NCBI GenBank assembly: GCA_045587185.1
Contig: JAZNBS010000013.1
Location: 1-34,604, forward strand
Origin: UMGS172 sp045587185
GTDB taxonomy: Bacteria > Bacillota > Clostridia > Oscillospirales > Acutalibacteraceae
Reading direction: 5' to 3'
Length of the DNA: 34,604 nt
Below the pieces are notes generated by a model. That model saw only the letters and a list, made by a program, of their open reading frames with translations, ran no database searches and was not told the origin of the DNA. Positions 1 to 7,683 of the stretch are shown here, piece after piece. The number at the start of each line of letters is the position of its first letter. Positions within the stretch are counted from its first letter, which is position 1. The position numbers and the translations under genes were made by a program.

Positions 1-329
1 CGGTCACCGGGTGACACGGTATAATCGGTATCCGACAGATTGACAAGGCCAACCTTAACTTCACCTCTGTAATCGCTGTCAACAACACCGACACAGTTTG
101 AAAGTGTTATTCCGTTTTTAATGGCAAGACCGCTTCTGGCGTAAATATAAGCAACATATGAATTATCCGGCAAAGCAATTGCAATACCGGTCGGCACAAG
201 CACCCTTTCACCCGGTTTAATAACAATATTTTCATCAAGGCAGGCATAAAGGTCCATACCTGCACTGCCGCCGGTTGCTGCTTTTGGAATGACGGCATTT
301 TCAGAAAGTTTTTTGATCTTCAAATTCAT
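1..329 (-). CDS. dut: dUTP diphosphatase (dUTPase), 3' end outside the window
   Basis: Hydrolyses dUTP to dUMP and pyrophosphate, keeping uracil out of DNA and supplying dTMP synthesis; trimeric cytosolic enzyme. About 109 codons are present, starting at ATG 329 behind an AGGGTG ribosome site. Visible family motifs in order are AGMDLYA (motif 1), ARSGLA (motif 2, Ser-Gly phosphate binding) and GVVDSDYRGEV (motif 3, with the catalytic Asp and YRG). Motifs 4 and 5 lie beyond the window edge. The gene begins 9 nt after the stop of the polysaccharide deacetylase, so the two are probably co-transcribed. Assignment is firm; partial only because the window ends. Confidence 0.93.
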   Translation of the reverse strand, partial: MNLKIKKLSENAVIPKAATGGSAGMDLYACLDENIVIKPGERVLVPTGIAIALPDNSYVAYIYARSGLAIKNGITLSNCVGVVDSDYRGEVKVGLVNLSDTDYTVSPGD

Positions 330-338
330 AAAATCACC

Positions 339-1331
339 CTATTTGAAAGCAAAGTTGTTACACTTGGAATCAAGAGTTTTAAAGGTGTAACCCTTTGATT
401 TAAGATCCTTGATAACCTCATCCAGAACCTGACTGGTAACCTTTTTTATGTCGTGGAACAACAGACAGATTTCCTCTCTCGGCTTACCGTTATATGTGAC
501 ATACTTATTTATCTGATTGATAACATAACTATCGGTCGGAGATTTGGAGTGGGTGTCACCGCTGTCAATATTCCAATCAAAATAAGTGTATCCCTTTTCC
601 TTCAGAATTTCCTTCACGGTTTCAAAACCGTTTTTGCCAAGCTTGTTATAAGCGGTGGTGCTTCCACCCGGGAAACGGGTCAGATTGGAACGGATGCCCG
701 TTTTGTTATAAACAACATCACTTACTGCAGTAAGGTCTTTGATAAAAGCCTCAGGACTTGCATATAATTGATTAAGCTCGTGAGTATTTGTGTGCAGACC
801 GATTGCATGACCGCCGTCATAGACCTTCTTTATTTTGCTGATGCCCATTGTGCCCACAACAAAGAAGGTTGCCTTAACATTATTATCAGCAAGAGTCTGC
901 AGAATCGACTCGGTATATGCACCGGGACCGTCATCAAAGGTCAGATAGCACACACGCTCACACTGGGTGGAGTCAACACCGAAGGGATCATCGTCAGGTG
1001 TGGGCAGTTCGGTTGAGATTACAGGCTTTATCGAAGATGTATTGGACGATGTGTTGCCTGCGGATGAAACTTTGGACGAACCGCTTGTGTTACTGCTGAC
1101 CTGACTGTTTGACTGAACATCAGACGATGTTGAATCCTCAGACGAAGTCACCCCCGAAGGAGCGGACGAGGTATCGGCAGTATCAACACCGCTTGACATA
1201 TCCGAGTACATAGACTCATTATTCTGTTTGTTTAAACCGTTTACGCCGATCGCCACTATCGCCACTATCGCCACTAATGACACGGCAATACAAGCAATTA
1301 GGCCCGATGCAATTTTTGAATTTTTACCCAT
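339..1331 (-). CDS. Membrane-anchored polysaccharide deacetylase (NodB/CE4 family)
   Basis: Probable extracytoplasmic peptidoglycan or chitooligosaccharide N-deacetylase. Residues about 7-35 form an uncleaved-looking hydrophobic anchor, residues about 40-105 are a Ser/Thr-rich low-complexity linker, and a CE4 catalytic domain follows. CE4 motifs seen: TFDDGP (catalytic and metal Asp), HTNTH (metal His pair), TRFPGGS, DWNIDSGD and LLFHDI (catalytic His). I start at ATG 1331 because AGAGGG lies 9 nt upstream; an in-frame ATG two codons earlier (1337) is only 3 nt from that site. It precedes dut. The exact substrate cannot be read from sequence; cell-wall deacetylation is the usual role of such anchored proteins. 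Confidence 0.88.
   Translation of the reverse strand: MGKNSKIASGLIACIAVSLVAIVAIVAIGVNGLNKQNNESMYSDMSSGVDTADTSSAPSGVTSSEDSTSSDVQSNSQVSSNTSGSSKVSSAGNTSSNTSSIKPVISTELPTPDDDPFGVDSTQCERVCYLTFDDGPGAYTESILQTLADNNVKATFFVVGTMGISKIKKVYDGGHAIGLHTNTHELNQLYASPEAFIKDLTAVSDVVYNKTGIRSNLTRFPGGSTTAYNKLGKNGFETVKEILKEKGYTYFDWNIDSGDTHSKSPTDSYVINQINKYVTYNGKPREEICLLFHDIKKVTSQVLDEVIKDLKSKGYTFKTLDSKCNNFAFK
1250..1276. repeat. Three exact 9-bp tandem repeats inside the deacetylase membrane anchor
   Basis: The unit TCGCCACTA occurs three times head to tail. On the coding (minus) strand it encodes the repeated tripeptide Val-Ala-Ile in the transmembrane anchor, so slippage would change anchor length by three residues without breaking the frame. 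Confidence 0.85.
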
Positions 1332-1392
1332 TTTCATATTCCCTCTTTGTTTAGTTACTGAAATCGTTCACTTTCCATAATTGTACTTTAAT

Positions 1393-1398
1393 AGTATA
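1393..1398 (-). promoter_or_regulatory. Possible -10 box for the deacetylase-dut operon
   Basis: TATACT on the minus strand about 60 nt upstream of the deacetylase start. The -35 region (TTTATT or TTTTAT at 16-17 bp) is poor, so this is only a candidate. Confidence 0.3.
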
Positions 1399-1494
1399 GC
1401 AGAAACTCAAGCAAAATAAAAGTACAAATTTCGAACAAAAGGTTACAAATATTTCATTATTGCACTGCTTTTGAGATGTTACAATAAAAAACTG

Positions 1495-1523
1495 TTGTGT
1501 AATCACAGAATATATGTTATAAT
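1495..1523 (+). promoter_or_regulatory. SigA-type promoter for degV
   Basis: TTGTGT (1495-1500), 17-bp spacer, TATAAT (1518-1523), with a TGT extended -10. It lies 43 nt upstream of the degV start codon, which follows GGGAGGA with 8-nt spacing. Confidence 0.75.
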
Positions 1524-1566
1524 CGATACAAATAAAGTTGTATGTTTGTTTGGGAGGATATAATTT

Positions 1567-2427
1567 ATGGGCGAAAGAAAAGTAGTTATTTTAAGCGACA
1601 GCACTTGTGACCTCACCGCCGAAATCGTAAAGGCGCGTGATATTAAAATAAGCCCTCTTACCGTTGTTTTTGGTGACGAAAAACACCTTGACGGTGTTGA
1701 CGTTACACCTGACGACGTTTACGCATATTACAAGAGTAGCGGTCAACTTGCAAAGACTACTGCAACCAATATGGCCGAACACGAGGATTTTATTGAGGAA
1801 TATGTTAAAGAAGACCAAGAGGCTGTTTATTTCAACATTAGTTCTGAAATGTCAACAACCTTTAACAACGCACGTCTTGCCTGTGAAGATATGGATAATG
1901 TCTTTGTTATTGACAGCCGTAATCTTTCAACCGGCATCGGTCTTTTGGTACTCCACGCCTGCGACCTTGCCGATGAGGGCAAATCTGCAAAAGAAATCTA
2001 TGACGAGATAACCGCCCTTACGGCTTTTGTTGATGCTTCGTTTGTTGTTGATACCTTGGAATATCTCCACAAAGGTGGCCGTTGTTCTTCGATTGCCGCT
2101 TTGGGCGCCAATCTTTTGAAACTCCGTCCGATGATTCAGGTTAAGGACGGCAAAATGTCGGTTGTTAAGAAATACCGCGGAAAGATGTCCGAAGTTTTGA
2201 AGCAATATGCCAACGAGCGCCTTAATGATGAGAACAAATACATCGGCAAACGCATCTTTGTTACCCATTCGGGCGGATGCGATGAAATTGCCGAGGAACT
2301 TAAAGAAATGGTCAAGGCAAAATATCCCGATAAGGAAGTTCTTATAACCCGTGCGGGTTGCACCGTTTCCTGTCACTGCGGTCCAGGAACACTTGGTGTT
2401 CTCGGTATCAGAGAAAATAAAATTTAA
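1567..2427 (+). CDS. DegV family fatty-acid-binding protein
   Basis: DegV (FakB-like) proteins bind a fatty acid in a two-domain fold and, in FakAB systems, present it to the kinase FakA for phosphorylation and entry into phospholipid synthesis. The 286-residue length is typical. The N terminus (VVILSDSTCDLT, then ISPLTVVFGDEKHLDG) and the TTATNM segment correspond to the conserved ligand-loop region; the central FVVDTLEYLHKGGRCS and C-terminal CTVSCHCGPGTLGV motifs are classic for the family. It is a monocistronic unit on the plus strand with its own promoter and terminator. No fakA partner is in the window, so the physiological ligand is unknown. Confidence 0.92.
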   Translation: MGERKVVILSDSTCDLTAEIVKARDIKISPLTVVFGDEKHLDGVDVTPDDVYAYYKSSGQLAKTTATNMAEHEDFIEEYVKEDQEAVYFNISSEMSTTFNNARLACEDMDNVFVIDSRNLSTGIGLLVLHACDLADEGKSAKEIYDEITALTAFVDASFVVDTLEYLHKGGRCSSIAALGANLLKLRPMIQVKDGKMSVVKKYRGKMSEVLKQYANERLNDENKYIGKRIFVTHSGGCDEIAEELKEMVKAKYPDKEVLITRAGCTVSCHCGPGTLGVLGIRENKI

Positions 2428-2438
2428 ATATAAAACAT

Positions 2439-2471
2439 AAAAGCCTTGGTACAAGTGTACCAAGGCTTTTT
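2439..2471 (+). terminator. Intrinsic terminator after degV
   Basis: AAGCCTTGGTAC (2441-2452), AAGT loop, GTACCAAGGCTT, then a T run. The stem is perfect with at least 12 bp. Flanking A and T runs make it usable in both directions, so it may also end the convergent MscS transcript. Confidence 0.9.
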
Positions 2472-2536
2472 AATATACAATACTATTTTTTAATTCAATC
2501 CAATTAGCCTTAAACACAACTCAATATAACGTTTGT

Positions 2537-3364
2537 TCAACCATTGTTGATAACGTGAACATCAAGTTGGTTGTAAGGAATGGATATTCCGTTTCTATCA
2601 AATTCCACCCTAACCTTTTCAAGCAGATCAAAATGCAAAGTCCAATAATTTTCCGACATACACCATACTCGCATAGTGATTATAACGGCACTGTCTGCGT
2701 GTTCGGTTACACGGGCAAAAGGTTCAGGGTCTTTAAGGGTCATATCATGAGCATTCGCACATTCAAGAATAATTTTCTTGGCAAGTTCAGGGTCATTGTC
2801 GTAGCCAATACCAAACTGTAGGTCCATTCGGCGTGTTGATTCTTTCGAATAATCAACAATGGTTTTATTGACCAACTGACCGTTGGGGATAACGACCTGA
2901 CGATTGTCAGGTGTGCGCAAAACTGTATGTATCATATCAATCTGCAAAACCGTTCCCGAATACCCGTCAGCCTCAATATAATCACCTGTTTTAAACGGTT
3001 GGGTCAAAAGCATCAAAATTCCGCCTGCAATATTGCTCAGGCTGTCTTTCAGGGCAAGCGAAATAGCAACCGCAGCAGCCGAAAATGCCGCGATAAGACC
3101 GGTTGTTGAAACACCAAGAGACGAAATTGTCGCAATAACAACAATTATTTTGATACAAATATCAACCGTTTTTATAATGAATTTTTCAAGTGACACATCA
3201 AGATTGGTCTTTGCAAAGGTCTTTTTTAAAATTTTAACTAAGATTTTTGAAAGTAACCATCCCAAAACCAGAATGGCAACGGCCCCCAAGACCTTTAGAC
3301 CGTAGTCTTTAAAAAACCGAGGAATTTTGGCCATAATATCTTGCATAGCATTCAATGTAATCAT
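2537..3364 (-). CDS. Small-conductance mechanosensitive channel, MscS family
   Basis: Homoheptameric inner-membrane channel that opens on hypo-osmotic shock to release solutes. The start is ATG 3364 because GTGGGGG sits 6 nt upstream; an upstream ATG at 3379 has no such site. About 275 residues, close to E. coli MscS. Three hydrophobic segments are seen in the first 125 residues, the third (pore-lining TM3) being Gly/Ala rich (GLIAAFSAAAVAISLALKDSLSNIAGG). The beta domain follows (FKTGDYIEADGYSGTVLQI, then RTPDNRQVVIPNG), and a C-terminal alpha/beta domain ends in IPYNQLDVHVI. It lies downstream of the Asp23-family gene with a hairpin between them. Confidence 0.93.
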   Translation of the reverse strand: MITLNAMQDIMAKIPRFFKDYGLKVLGAVAILVLGWLLSKILVKILKKTFAKTNLDVSLEKFIIKTVDICIKIIVVIATISSLGVSTTGLIAAFSAAAVAISLALKDSLSNIAGGILMLLTQPFKTGDYIEADGYSGTVLQIDMIHTVLRTPDNRQVVIPNGQLVNKTIVDYSKESTRRMDLQFGIGYDNDPELAKKIILECANAHDMTLKDPEPFARVTEHADSAVIITMRVWCMSENYWTLHFDLLEKVRVEFDRNGISIPYNQLDVHVINNG

Positions 3365-3401
3365 AAATTTCCCCCACATTTGTAATACTTTAATAAAACC
3401 G

Positions 3402-3430
3402 TTAACGGCAGTCCAATGGACTGCCGTTAA
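3402..3430 (-). terminator. Hairpin between the Asp23-family gene and mscS
   Basis: A perfect 13-bp stem (3402-3414 with 3418-3430, AAT loop) directly after the Asp23-family stop codon. The following minus-strand sequence, CGGTTTTATT, is a weak U tract, so it may attenuate rather than fully terminate transcription into mscS. Confidence 0.55.
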
Positions 3431-3433
3431 AAA

Positions 3434-3796
3434 TTATTCTTCTTCGTTGGAAACAAGGTCATCAACATGAACATTAACAGTAGCAACCGCGGTACTGATC
3501 ATACTTTGCACCTTGTCTTTAACATTGGCCTGAACGGCTTCAGCAACATCTTGCACCTTGATATTATCATAAACGGTGATGAACACATCAAGAACAATGG
3601 CGCCGTTATCGGTTGAGAAACCAACCGACTTTGAATGACTTGAACGCGAACCGCTCATAATACTTTTTAAATTGCGAAGTTGGGCAGGACGTCTTGCAAG
3701 ACCTGCAACACCCTCAACCTCAAGTGCCGCAATACCCGCAATCTGAATAACTGCCTCATTGTTAATGGCAAGACCGCTTGTTTTCTTATTATCCAT
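3434..3796 (-). CDS. Asp23/Gls24 family envelope-stress protein
   Basis: Small acidic cytosolic protein of the Asp23 family, implicated in envelope homeostasis; members often polymerise near the membrane. I choose ATG 3796 (MDNKKTSGLAI), which follows GGAGG with 8-nt spacing, giving 120 residues, normal for the family. Family features: N-terminal NEAVIQIAGIAALEVEGV and a later IVLDVFITVYD ... VAEAVQANVKDKVQ segment. The last five residues are NEEE-type acidic. It sits right after spoIIIAH as in many Clostridia, but has its own promoter whose -35 begins next to the spoIIIAH stop. Confidence 0.9.
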   Translation of the reverse strand: MDNKKTSGLAINNEAVIQIAGIAALEVEGVAGLARRPAQLRNLKSIMSGSRSSHSKSVGFSTDNGAIVLDVFITVYDNIKVQDVAEAVQANVKDKVQSMISTAVATVNVHVDDLVSNEEE

Positions 3797-3848
3797 TTTT
3801 GGACCTCCAAAATATATTAAAATATACGAAACCGCACTATTTACATAT

Positions 3849-3876
3849 ATTATAACATATTTTTTCAATCGTGCAA
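3849..3876 (-). promoter_or_regulatory. SigA-type promoter for the Asp23-family gene
   Basis: On the minus strand TTGCAC (3876-3871), 16-bp spacer, TATAAT (3854-3849) with a TG extended -10. This makes the Asp23-family gene independent of the sporulation operon upstream. Confidence 0.65.
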
Positions 3877-4419
3877 CTATTTTACGGTGATTATTTTAAT
3901 TTTTTCCAAATCTATTTGAATTTGTGATGTAACAGCGTCCTGAATTTGCAGAGTTTCACTGGTCACAAGGTCATCTGACGGCACAATAACCGTCACCCCG
4001 TTATCCGAAATCATAACAAGGGCATCATCAAAGCCCTTGGTCTTTATGACCGTTTCAGCCGAAGCCTCATCGGTCACTCTCTGCGTAAGTTCGCCATACT
4101 TTTTCAAAGCATCGGTTTTCGCATTTTCATCAAGTTCAGCCGAATCTATCTGATTTTTCAACTCAAGCAGTGCGGCAGACCTTGAGTCGTTACGGTCCTT
4201 GCGAGCTGAAACAATAGTTGCCGCAGACCCTTGCGTCTGCACCGCTTCGCCCAGATTTGAATTGGCATCAAAATACTGCGTGTCACCTGTATTTCCTCCG
4301 TCGCTTATCGGCGGTTCAAAAGAAGAATATTTCATATTAAGCCATACCGCCGCCGCAAGGCACAATGCCAACACCGCCGTTACAATATGCCTTTTTGAAA
4401 ACACTTTACCTTTTTTCAT
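3877..4419 (-). CDS. spoIIIAH: Stage III sporulation protein AH
   Basis: Mother-cell membrane component of the SpoIIIA-SpoIIQ channel (feeding tube) between mother cell and forespore; its C-terminal YscJ/FliF-like domain forms a ring and contacts SpoIIQ. 180 residues: short basic N terminus, one transmembrane helix at about residues 11-28, a linker, then a soluble helical/beta domain ending in TLQIQDAVTSQIQIDLEKIKI. Start ATG 4419 follows GGGAG. It is the last gene of the operon. Confidence 0.92.
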   Translation of the reverse strand: MKKGKVFSKRHIVTAVLALCLAAAVWLNMKYSSFEPPISDGGNTGDTQYFDANSNLGEAVQTQGSAATIVSARKDRNDSRSAALLELKNQIDSAELDENAKTDALKKYGELTQRVTDEASAETVIKTKGFDDALVMISDNGVTVIVPSDDLVTSETLQIQDAVTSQIQIDLEKIKIITVK

Positions 4420-4453
4420 AATTTACTCCCTTCATTAACAAACATTGTGCTGA

Positions 4454-5029
4454 CTAATGTCTGCCGATTATACATATTTTATCATCACTGACATTCAGAG
4501 CCGACCTTACCGCGAGTCGCACGGCCGATGCCACCGATGTTGTTTCTCCGCCCTCACACACCACCACAACTCCCCTTACTGTCGGCATTTTTTCAGTAAC
4601 GATGAGCGGATGTTCATTCCCATCTGAATCCTTTACAACGATGTATGTTTTCTGATTACTGTCACTGTGTTGAGTCTTCAATGCCGACTGGTCTTTGGTG
4701 ATATCGGCATCGGTCTTAATCTCGTCTGCATAAACATACTCTGTACCGCTCTCAAGCGTCACCATAACCGTAACCTTTGTTTTGCCAAGCATATCGGAAA
4801 TAACCTTTTCAAGTTTTTCTTCCATATGCAGAACATAATCTGCCGATCCCGTGGTTTCATTCTGAACAGCATTTTGTGTTTGTTCGGTTGATGCGCTTTT
4901 TTTATCAGAGATATCAAAAGATGAAATAAGCACAAGAACAAGTCCCACAATACCCAAAACTATCAGAAATCCGCTTTTTGATTTAGGTAGTTTCTGCTTC
5001 ACCTTTTCCAATGAGTTTTTTAGTTCCAT
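4454..5029 (-). CDS. spoIIIAG: Stage III sporulation protein AG
   Basis: Ring-forming component of the SpoIIIA channel in the mother-cell membrane. 191 residues: cytoplasmic N terminus with Lys-rich stretch, one membrane helix at about residues 21-38, a short linker, then the ring-building motif domain (YVLHMEEKLEKVISDMLGKT, KVTVMVTLESGTEYVYA) and a C-terminal VRGVVVVCEGGETTSVASAV segment characteristic of AG. Its start is 3 nt after the spoIIIAF stop and follows GAGGAAA. Confidence 0.95.
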   Translation of the reverse strand: MELKNSLEKVKQKLPKSKSGFLIVLGIVGLVLVLISSFDISDKKSASTEQTQNAVQNETTGSADYVLHMEEKLEKVISDMLGKTKVTVMVTLESGTEYVYADEIKTDADITKDQSALKTQHSDSNQKTYIVVKDSDGNEHPLIVTEKMPTVRGVVVVCEGGETTSVASAVRLAVRSALNVSDDKICIIGRH

Positions 5030-5031
5030 TG

Positions 5032-5499
5032 TTATTTCCTCTCATACACCTTTCCCACAAGACCGAGATCATTCAAAATTTTTCGACACGTCGGCATATC
5101 CTTAGGGTCACAAAAAACCACCGTCTCAGTAATAGATATGACACTTTCGTCCGAAATATTAGCCGAAACCGAAACTTGCGCATCTAAAACTCCGTTATTA
5201 TTCAATTTTTCTAAAACAATGTCCCTCACCGTTTGCTCGGTCACTCTTAAACTTGTCTGTTCATTGGTATCAACTATTGCAAAATTGTCCGAAACAACAA
5301 TATCGATATCGTTGATATCAATATTTTGTAATGCGTCTGAATTGCTTGACAGTACCACCACCAAAACTGCAATAACTGCAACCGAAATAAAACTTTTGAA
5401 CGGCTTTTTCATTGTCCCCTCAGGCATCAGGTTTAATGCCAGACCAAAAAACACAAGCGTCACCGAAACAGCGGCAACGGCATTTTTAAATACTTCCAT
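5032..5499 (-). CDS. spoIIIAF: Stage III sporulation protein AF
   Basis: Membrane component of the SpoIIIA complex with a soluble ring-building-like domain. 155 residues: two hydrophobic helices near the N terminus (about 9-26 and 34-52) separated by a short basic turn, then a soluble domain with VTEQTVRDIVLEKLNNNGV and a C-terminal ILNDLGLVGKVY. The gene lies between spoIIIAE and spoIIIAG at gaps of 10 and 2 nt. Divergent from Bacillus AF, but position and topology fix the assignment. Confidence 0.9.
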   Translation of the reverse strand: MEVFKNAVAAVSVTLVFFGLALNLMPEGTMKKPFKSFISVAVIAVLVVVLSSNSDALQNIDINDIDIVVSDNFAIVDTNEQTSLRVTEQTVRDIVLEKLNNNGVLDAQVSVSANISDESVISITETVVFCDPKDMPTCRKILNDLGLVGKVYERK

Positions 5500-5509
5500 C
5501 TTTTTTCAC

Positions 5510-6616
5510 CTATACCAAAGCAACCGTTGTTATTGAAATAACAAACAGTATTCCGACAAAAATCATTACCCCTGTGACCGTTGCAACCGCAGAGTCAACA
5601 GCCCTTAACAGAATAGCAGACTGGTTTTGCGAAAGCATTTCGGCAATCGACGCCGTAACCAATAGAACCACTCTCCACATCAAAAGTTCAACCACCAAGG
5701 GCAAAAAAATCAGTGCAACTGCTAAAATACCATAAACAGCAACCGACGACCCAAGTAATTTAACACAACTTTTTACCGTCATCAGAGCCTCAGAAACTGC
5801 GTTTCCGATAACAGGCACGGTTGTACCGACGAGGAATTTTACCGTTTTGGCAGAAACACTGTCAGCCGAGCCGTTAATTAGAGTCTGAACCCCAAGAACG
5901 GCGAGCATTACTGTGGTTGCAAGCGCAAGCACCCATTTTGAAATTCTGTTCAGTGCCCTCACAAGGGATAGTATATTGAAATCGGGTACGGTTGACCCGC
6001 AAAGTGAAAGACCGAGTTGCATTCCTGTAAAGGGCACTATTACAAACGAGCAAACCGACGATACACCTTCCGATGCAGCCAACATAACTGCAGAAAAACC
6101 CGCCGCCGTCAGAGACTTGCCCCTAGCAATCAGAATTGATGCAAACACAGGCACAAAACTCAGCATAAAAACCCCTGCGGATTTTATTGCTGAAACGGTA
6201 TCCGAAATTACAGACACGACCGGCATAACAGCAACTGCTGAAAGCGAAAGCACCGTCACATACTGTACCATTCGGTTTTCGGTGAATATATCACCCACAA
6301 CTGCCGAAAGAAGCAAAAGTCCAAGCACCGCACCTCCGGCAACAAACGGACGTTTTCCTCCGCCTTTTATAAACGACCAGATTTGTGTAAAAATATTACC
6401 GGCAGAAATGTTTTTGGCCGATTCGAAATCATCAATGGAAAAATTAAAGTTTTTAAAACTTTCGGCAACATCTTCGGGCAACGCATTTTCAAGACTTTCG
6501 GCATCACTTGCTTCATACTGGTCTTTGTATATCTCATCCACATCGGCCGCACAAGCACCGCCGCAAACAGATACAGTTATGCATAACCCAAGCAAAGCCG
6601 CAAAGATAAACTTCAT
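5510..6616 (-). CDS. spoIIIAE: Stage III sporulation protein AE
   Basis: Largest membrane protein of the SpoIIIA channel. 368 residues: a cleavable-looking signal peptide (residues 1-23, ending CGGACAAD), an extracytoplasmic region, then about seven to eight membrane segments ending in a hydrophobic C terminus. Internal features such as GMQLGLSLCG and VKFLVGTTVPVIGNAVSEA are typical. The ATG overlaps the spoIIIAD stop (ATGA), implying coupled translation. Confidence 0.94.
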   Translation of the reverse strand: MKFIFAALLGLCITVSVCGGACAADVDEIYKDQYEASDAESLENALPEDVAESFKNFNFSIDDFESAKNISAGNIFTQIWSFIKGGGKRPFVAGGAVLGLLLLSAVVGDIFTENRMVQYVTVLSLSAVAVMPVVSVISDTVSAIKSAGVFMLSFVPVFASILIARGKSLTAAGFSAVMLAASEGVSSVCSFVIVPFTGMQLGLSLCGSTVPDFNILSLVRALNRISKWVLALATTVMLAVLGVQTLINGSADSVSAKTVKFLVGTTVPVIGNAVSEALMTVKSCVKLLGSSVAVYGILAVALIFLPLVVELLMWRVVLLVTASIAEMLSQNQSAILLRAVDSAVATVTGVMIFVGILFVISITTVALV

Positions 6617-6996
6617 CCAATCAACTCCACCGCCGCTTTTAATATCTCTTTTATCATTGGCAGTGTCATAACCGCCACCGAAATCTTACCCGCAAGTTCG
6701 ATTTTTGAAGCAAGCGAGGTTTGTCCGTTATCACGGCACACATTTACTGCAAAAAGTGTGACATAGCAAACCCCCATTGCCTTAAAAACTGCCTTAAGCA
6801 CACCCGAATCAAGCCCAAACGAAGTGAAAATACCGCTCAGTTCTGCCAGTGTATCTGATGACCCTATGAGAATAGCTGTCAGCACAACACACCCCGTGGC
6901 TAAAGACACAGTTATTGCGTGTTCGGGACTGTACTTTTTTATAAATACTATCGCCACTGCCGACACAATGCACATTCCTATAACCGTAATGAGCAT
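6613..6996 (-). CDS. spoIIIAD: Stage III sporulation protein AD
   Basis: Small polytopic membrane protein of the SpoIIIA channel. 127 residues with about four hydrophobic segments. It shows the family pattern KYSPEHAITVSLATG near residue 25 and AVFKAMGVCYVTLFAVNVCRDNGQTSLASKIELAGK in two parts near the middle. It starts 2 nt from the spoIIIAC stop and overlaps spoIIIAE by 4 nt. Confidence 0.93.
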   Translation of the reverse strand: MLITVIGMCIVSAVAIVFIKKYSPEHAITVSLATGCVVLTAILIGSSDTLAELSGIFTSFGLDSGVLKAVFKAMGVCYVTLFAVNVCRDNGQTSLASKIELAGKISVAVMTLPMIKEILKAAVELIG

Positions 6997-6997
6997 A

Positions 6998-7192
6998 TCA
7001 CAGACCGAATACCGATTTCACGGTTTCAAACAGATTTCCAATCTCGGTGACCACCATTATCAATACAACAATGAGACCGGCAAGCGTTGTAAGCATTGCT
7101 TGTTCTTCCCGTCCCGAACGTTGCAAAACTTGATTAAGCACCGCCACAATTATTCCGATACCTGCAATCTTAAAAATAAAATCTACATCCAT
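6998..7192 (-). CDS. spoIIIAC: Stage III sporulation protein AC
   Basis: About 64-residue protein with two membrane helices; paralogous to the N-terminal half of SpoIIIAD and part of the SpoIIIA channel. I start at ATG 7192 (MDVDFIFKIAGIG), since AGGA is 9 nt upstream; an in-frame TTG at 7201 directly abuts that site and is unlikely. The core includes IIVAVLNQVLQRSGREEQA. Confidence 0.93.
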   Translation of the reverse strand: MDVDFIFKIAGIGIIVAVLNQVLQRSGREEQAMLTTLAGLIVVLIMVVTEIGNLFETVKSVFGL

Positions 7193-7203
7193 CTGGCTCA
7201 ATC

Positions 7204-7683
7204 CTATATAAAAATAATAAAAACAGCAACCGCGGCAAGCAGACTGAGTGTTCGGTGAAGTTTACCCTTAACATTAACATCCTGCTCGGCCTGATTTAAT
7301 GCGTGCCTGAAGACCTCCGAATAACTTTTGCAGTGGTTCTCCTGACTCTCAATATCGCCTATTCCCAACCGTGTCACAAAATCACACATATGCTTTATAT
7401 CGCACTCGTTTATTCTGTTTTGCATAAACAAAGTTTTCAAGACCTCAATATCAGAAATGTTTTGTGGTGTTATATATCTGAAAAAGGCGAGCACATCAAA
7501 GCGGTACTCATTAAGAATTGCAAAAACGTTTCGGTTGTCAACACGCATAAGGTTTGTACAACTGTCTGCAAACATCACAAGTTCAGATAAATAACGTTTG
7601 CGAAATGACAGTTGCTCGTATTTTAAAAAACCGAATGAACCTATTGCCAAACAAACCGAAATCAACCCCAACGTTTTAAGCAA
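7204..7683 (-). CDS. spoIIIAB: Stage III sporulation protein AB
   Basis: Membrane component of the SpoIIIA complex with a GspF-like helical domain. I choose the TTG at 7683: GGGGGA lies 7 nt upstream and it yields a 159-residue protein that starts just before the N-terminal membrane helix (LLKTLGLISVCLAIGSFGF). The reading frame is open back to 7761, which would add 26 residues inside spoIIIAA and looks less natural. The chosen start overlaps the spoIIIAA stop by 8 nt. A second hydrophobic segment is at the extreme C terminus (LLAAVAVFIIFI). The start is the uncertain part. Confidence 0.87.
   Translation of the reverse strand: MLKTLGLISVCLAIGSFGFLKYEQLSFRKRYLSELVMFADSCTNLMRVDNRNVFAILNEYRFDVLAFFRYITPQNISDIEVLKTLFMQNRINECDIKHMCDFVTRLGIGDIESQENHCKSYSEVFRHALNQAEQDVNVKGKLHRTLSLLAAVAVFIIFI

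Noticed and set aside
5913..6671. A 252-residue plus-strand frame opposite spoIIIAE/AD.
   Set aside because: Shadow of the spoIIIA coding strand; Ser/Thr/Pro-rich composition expected from the antisense frame and no start signal.
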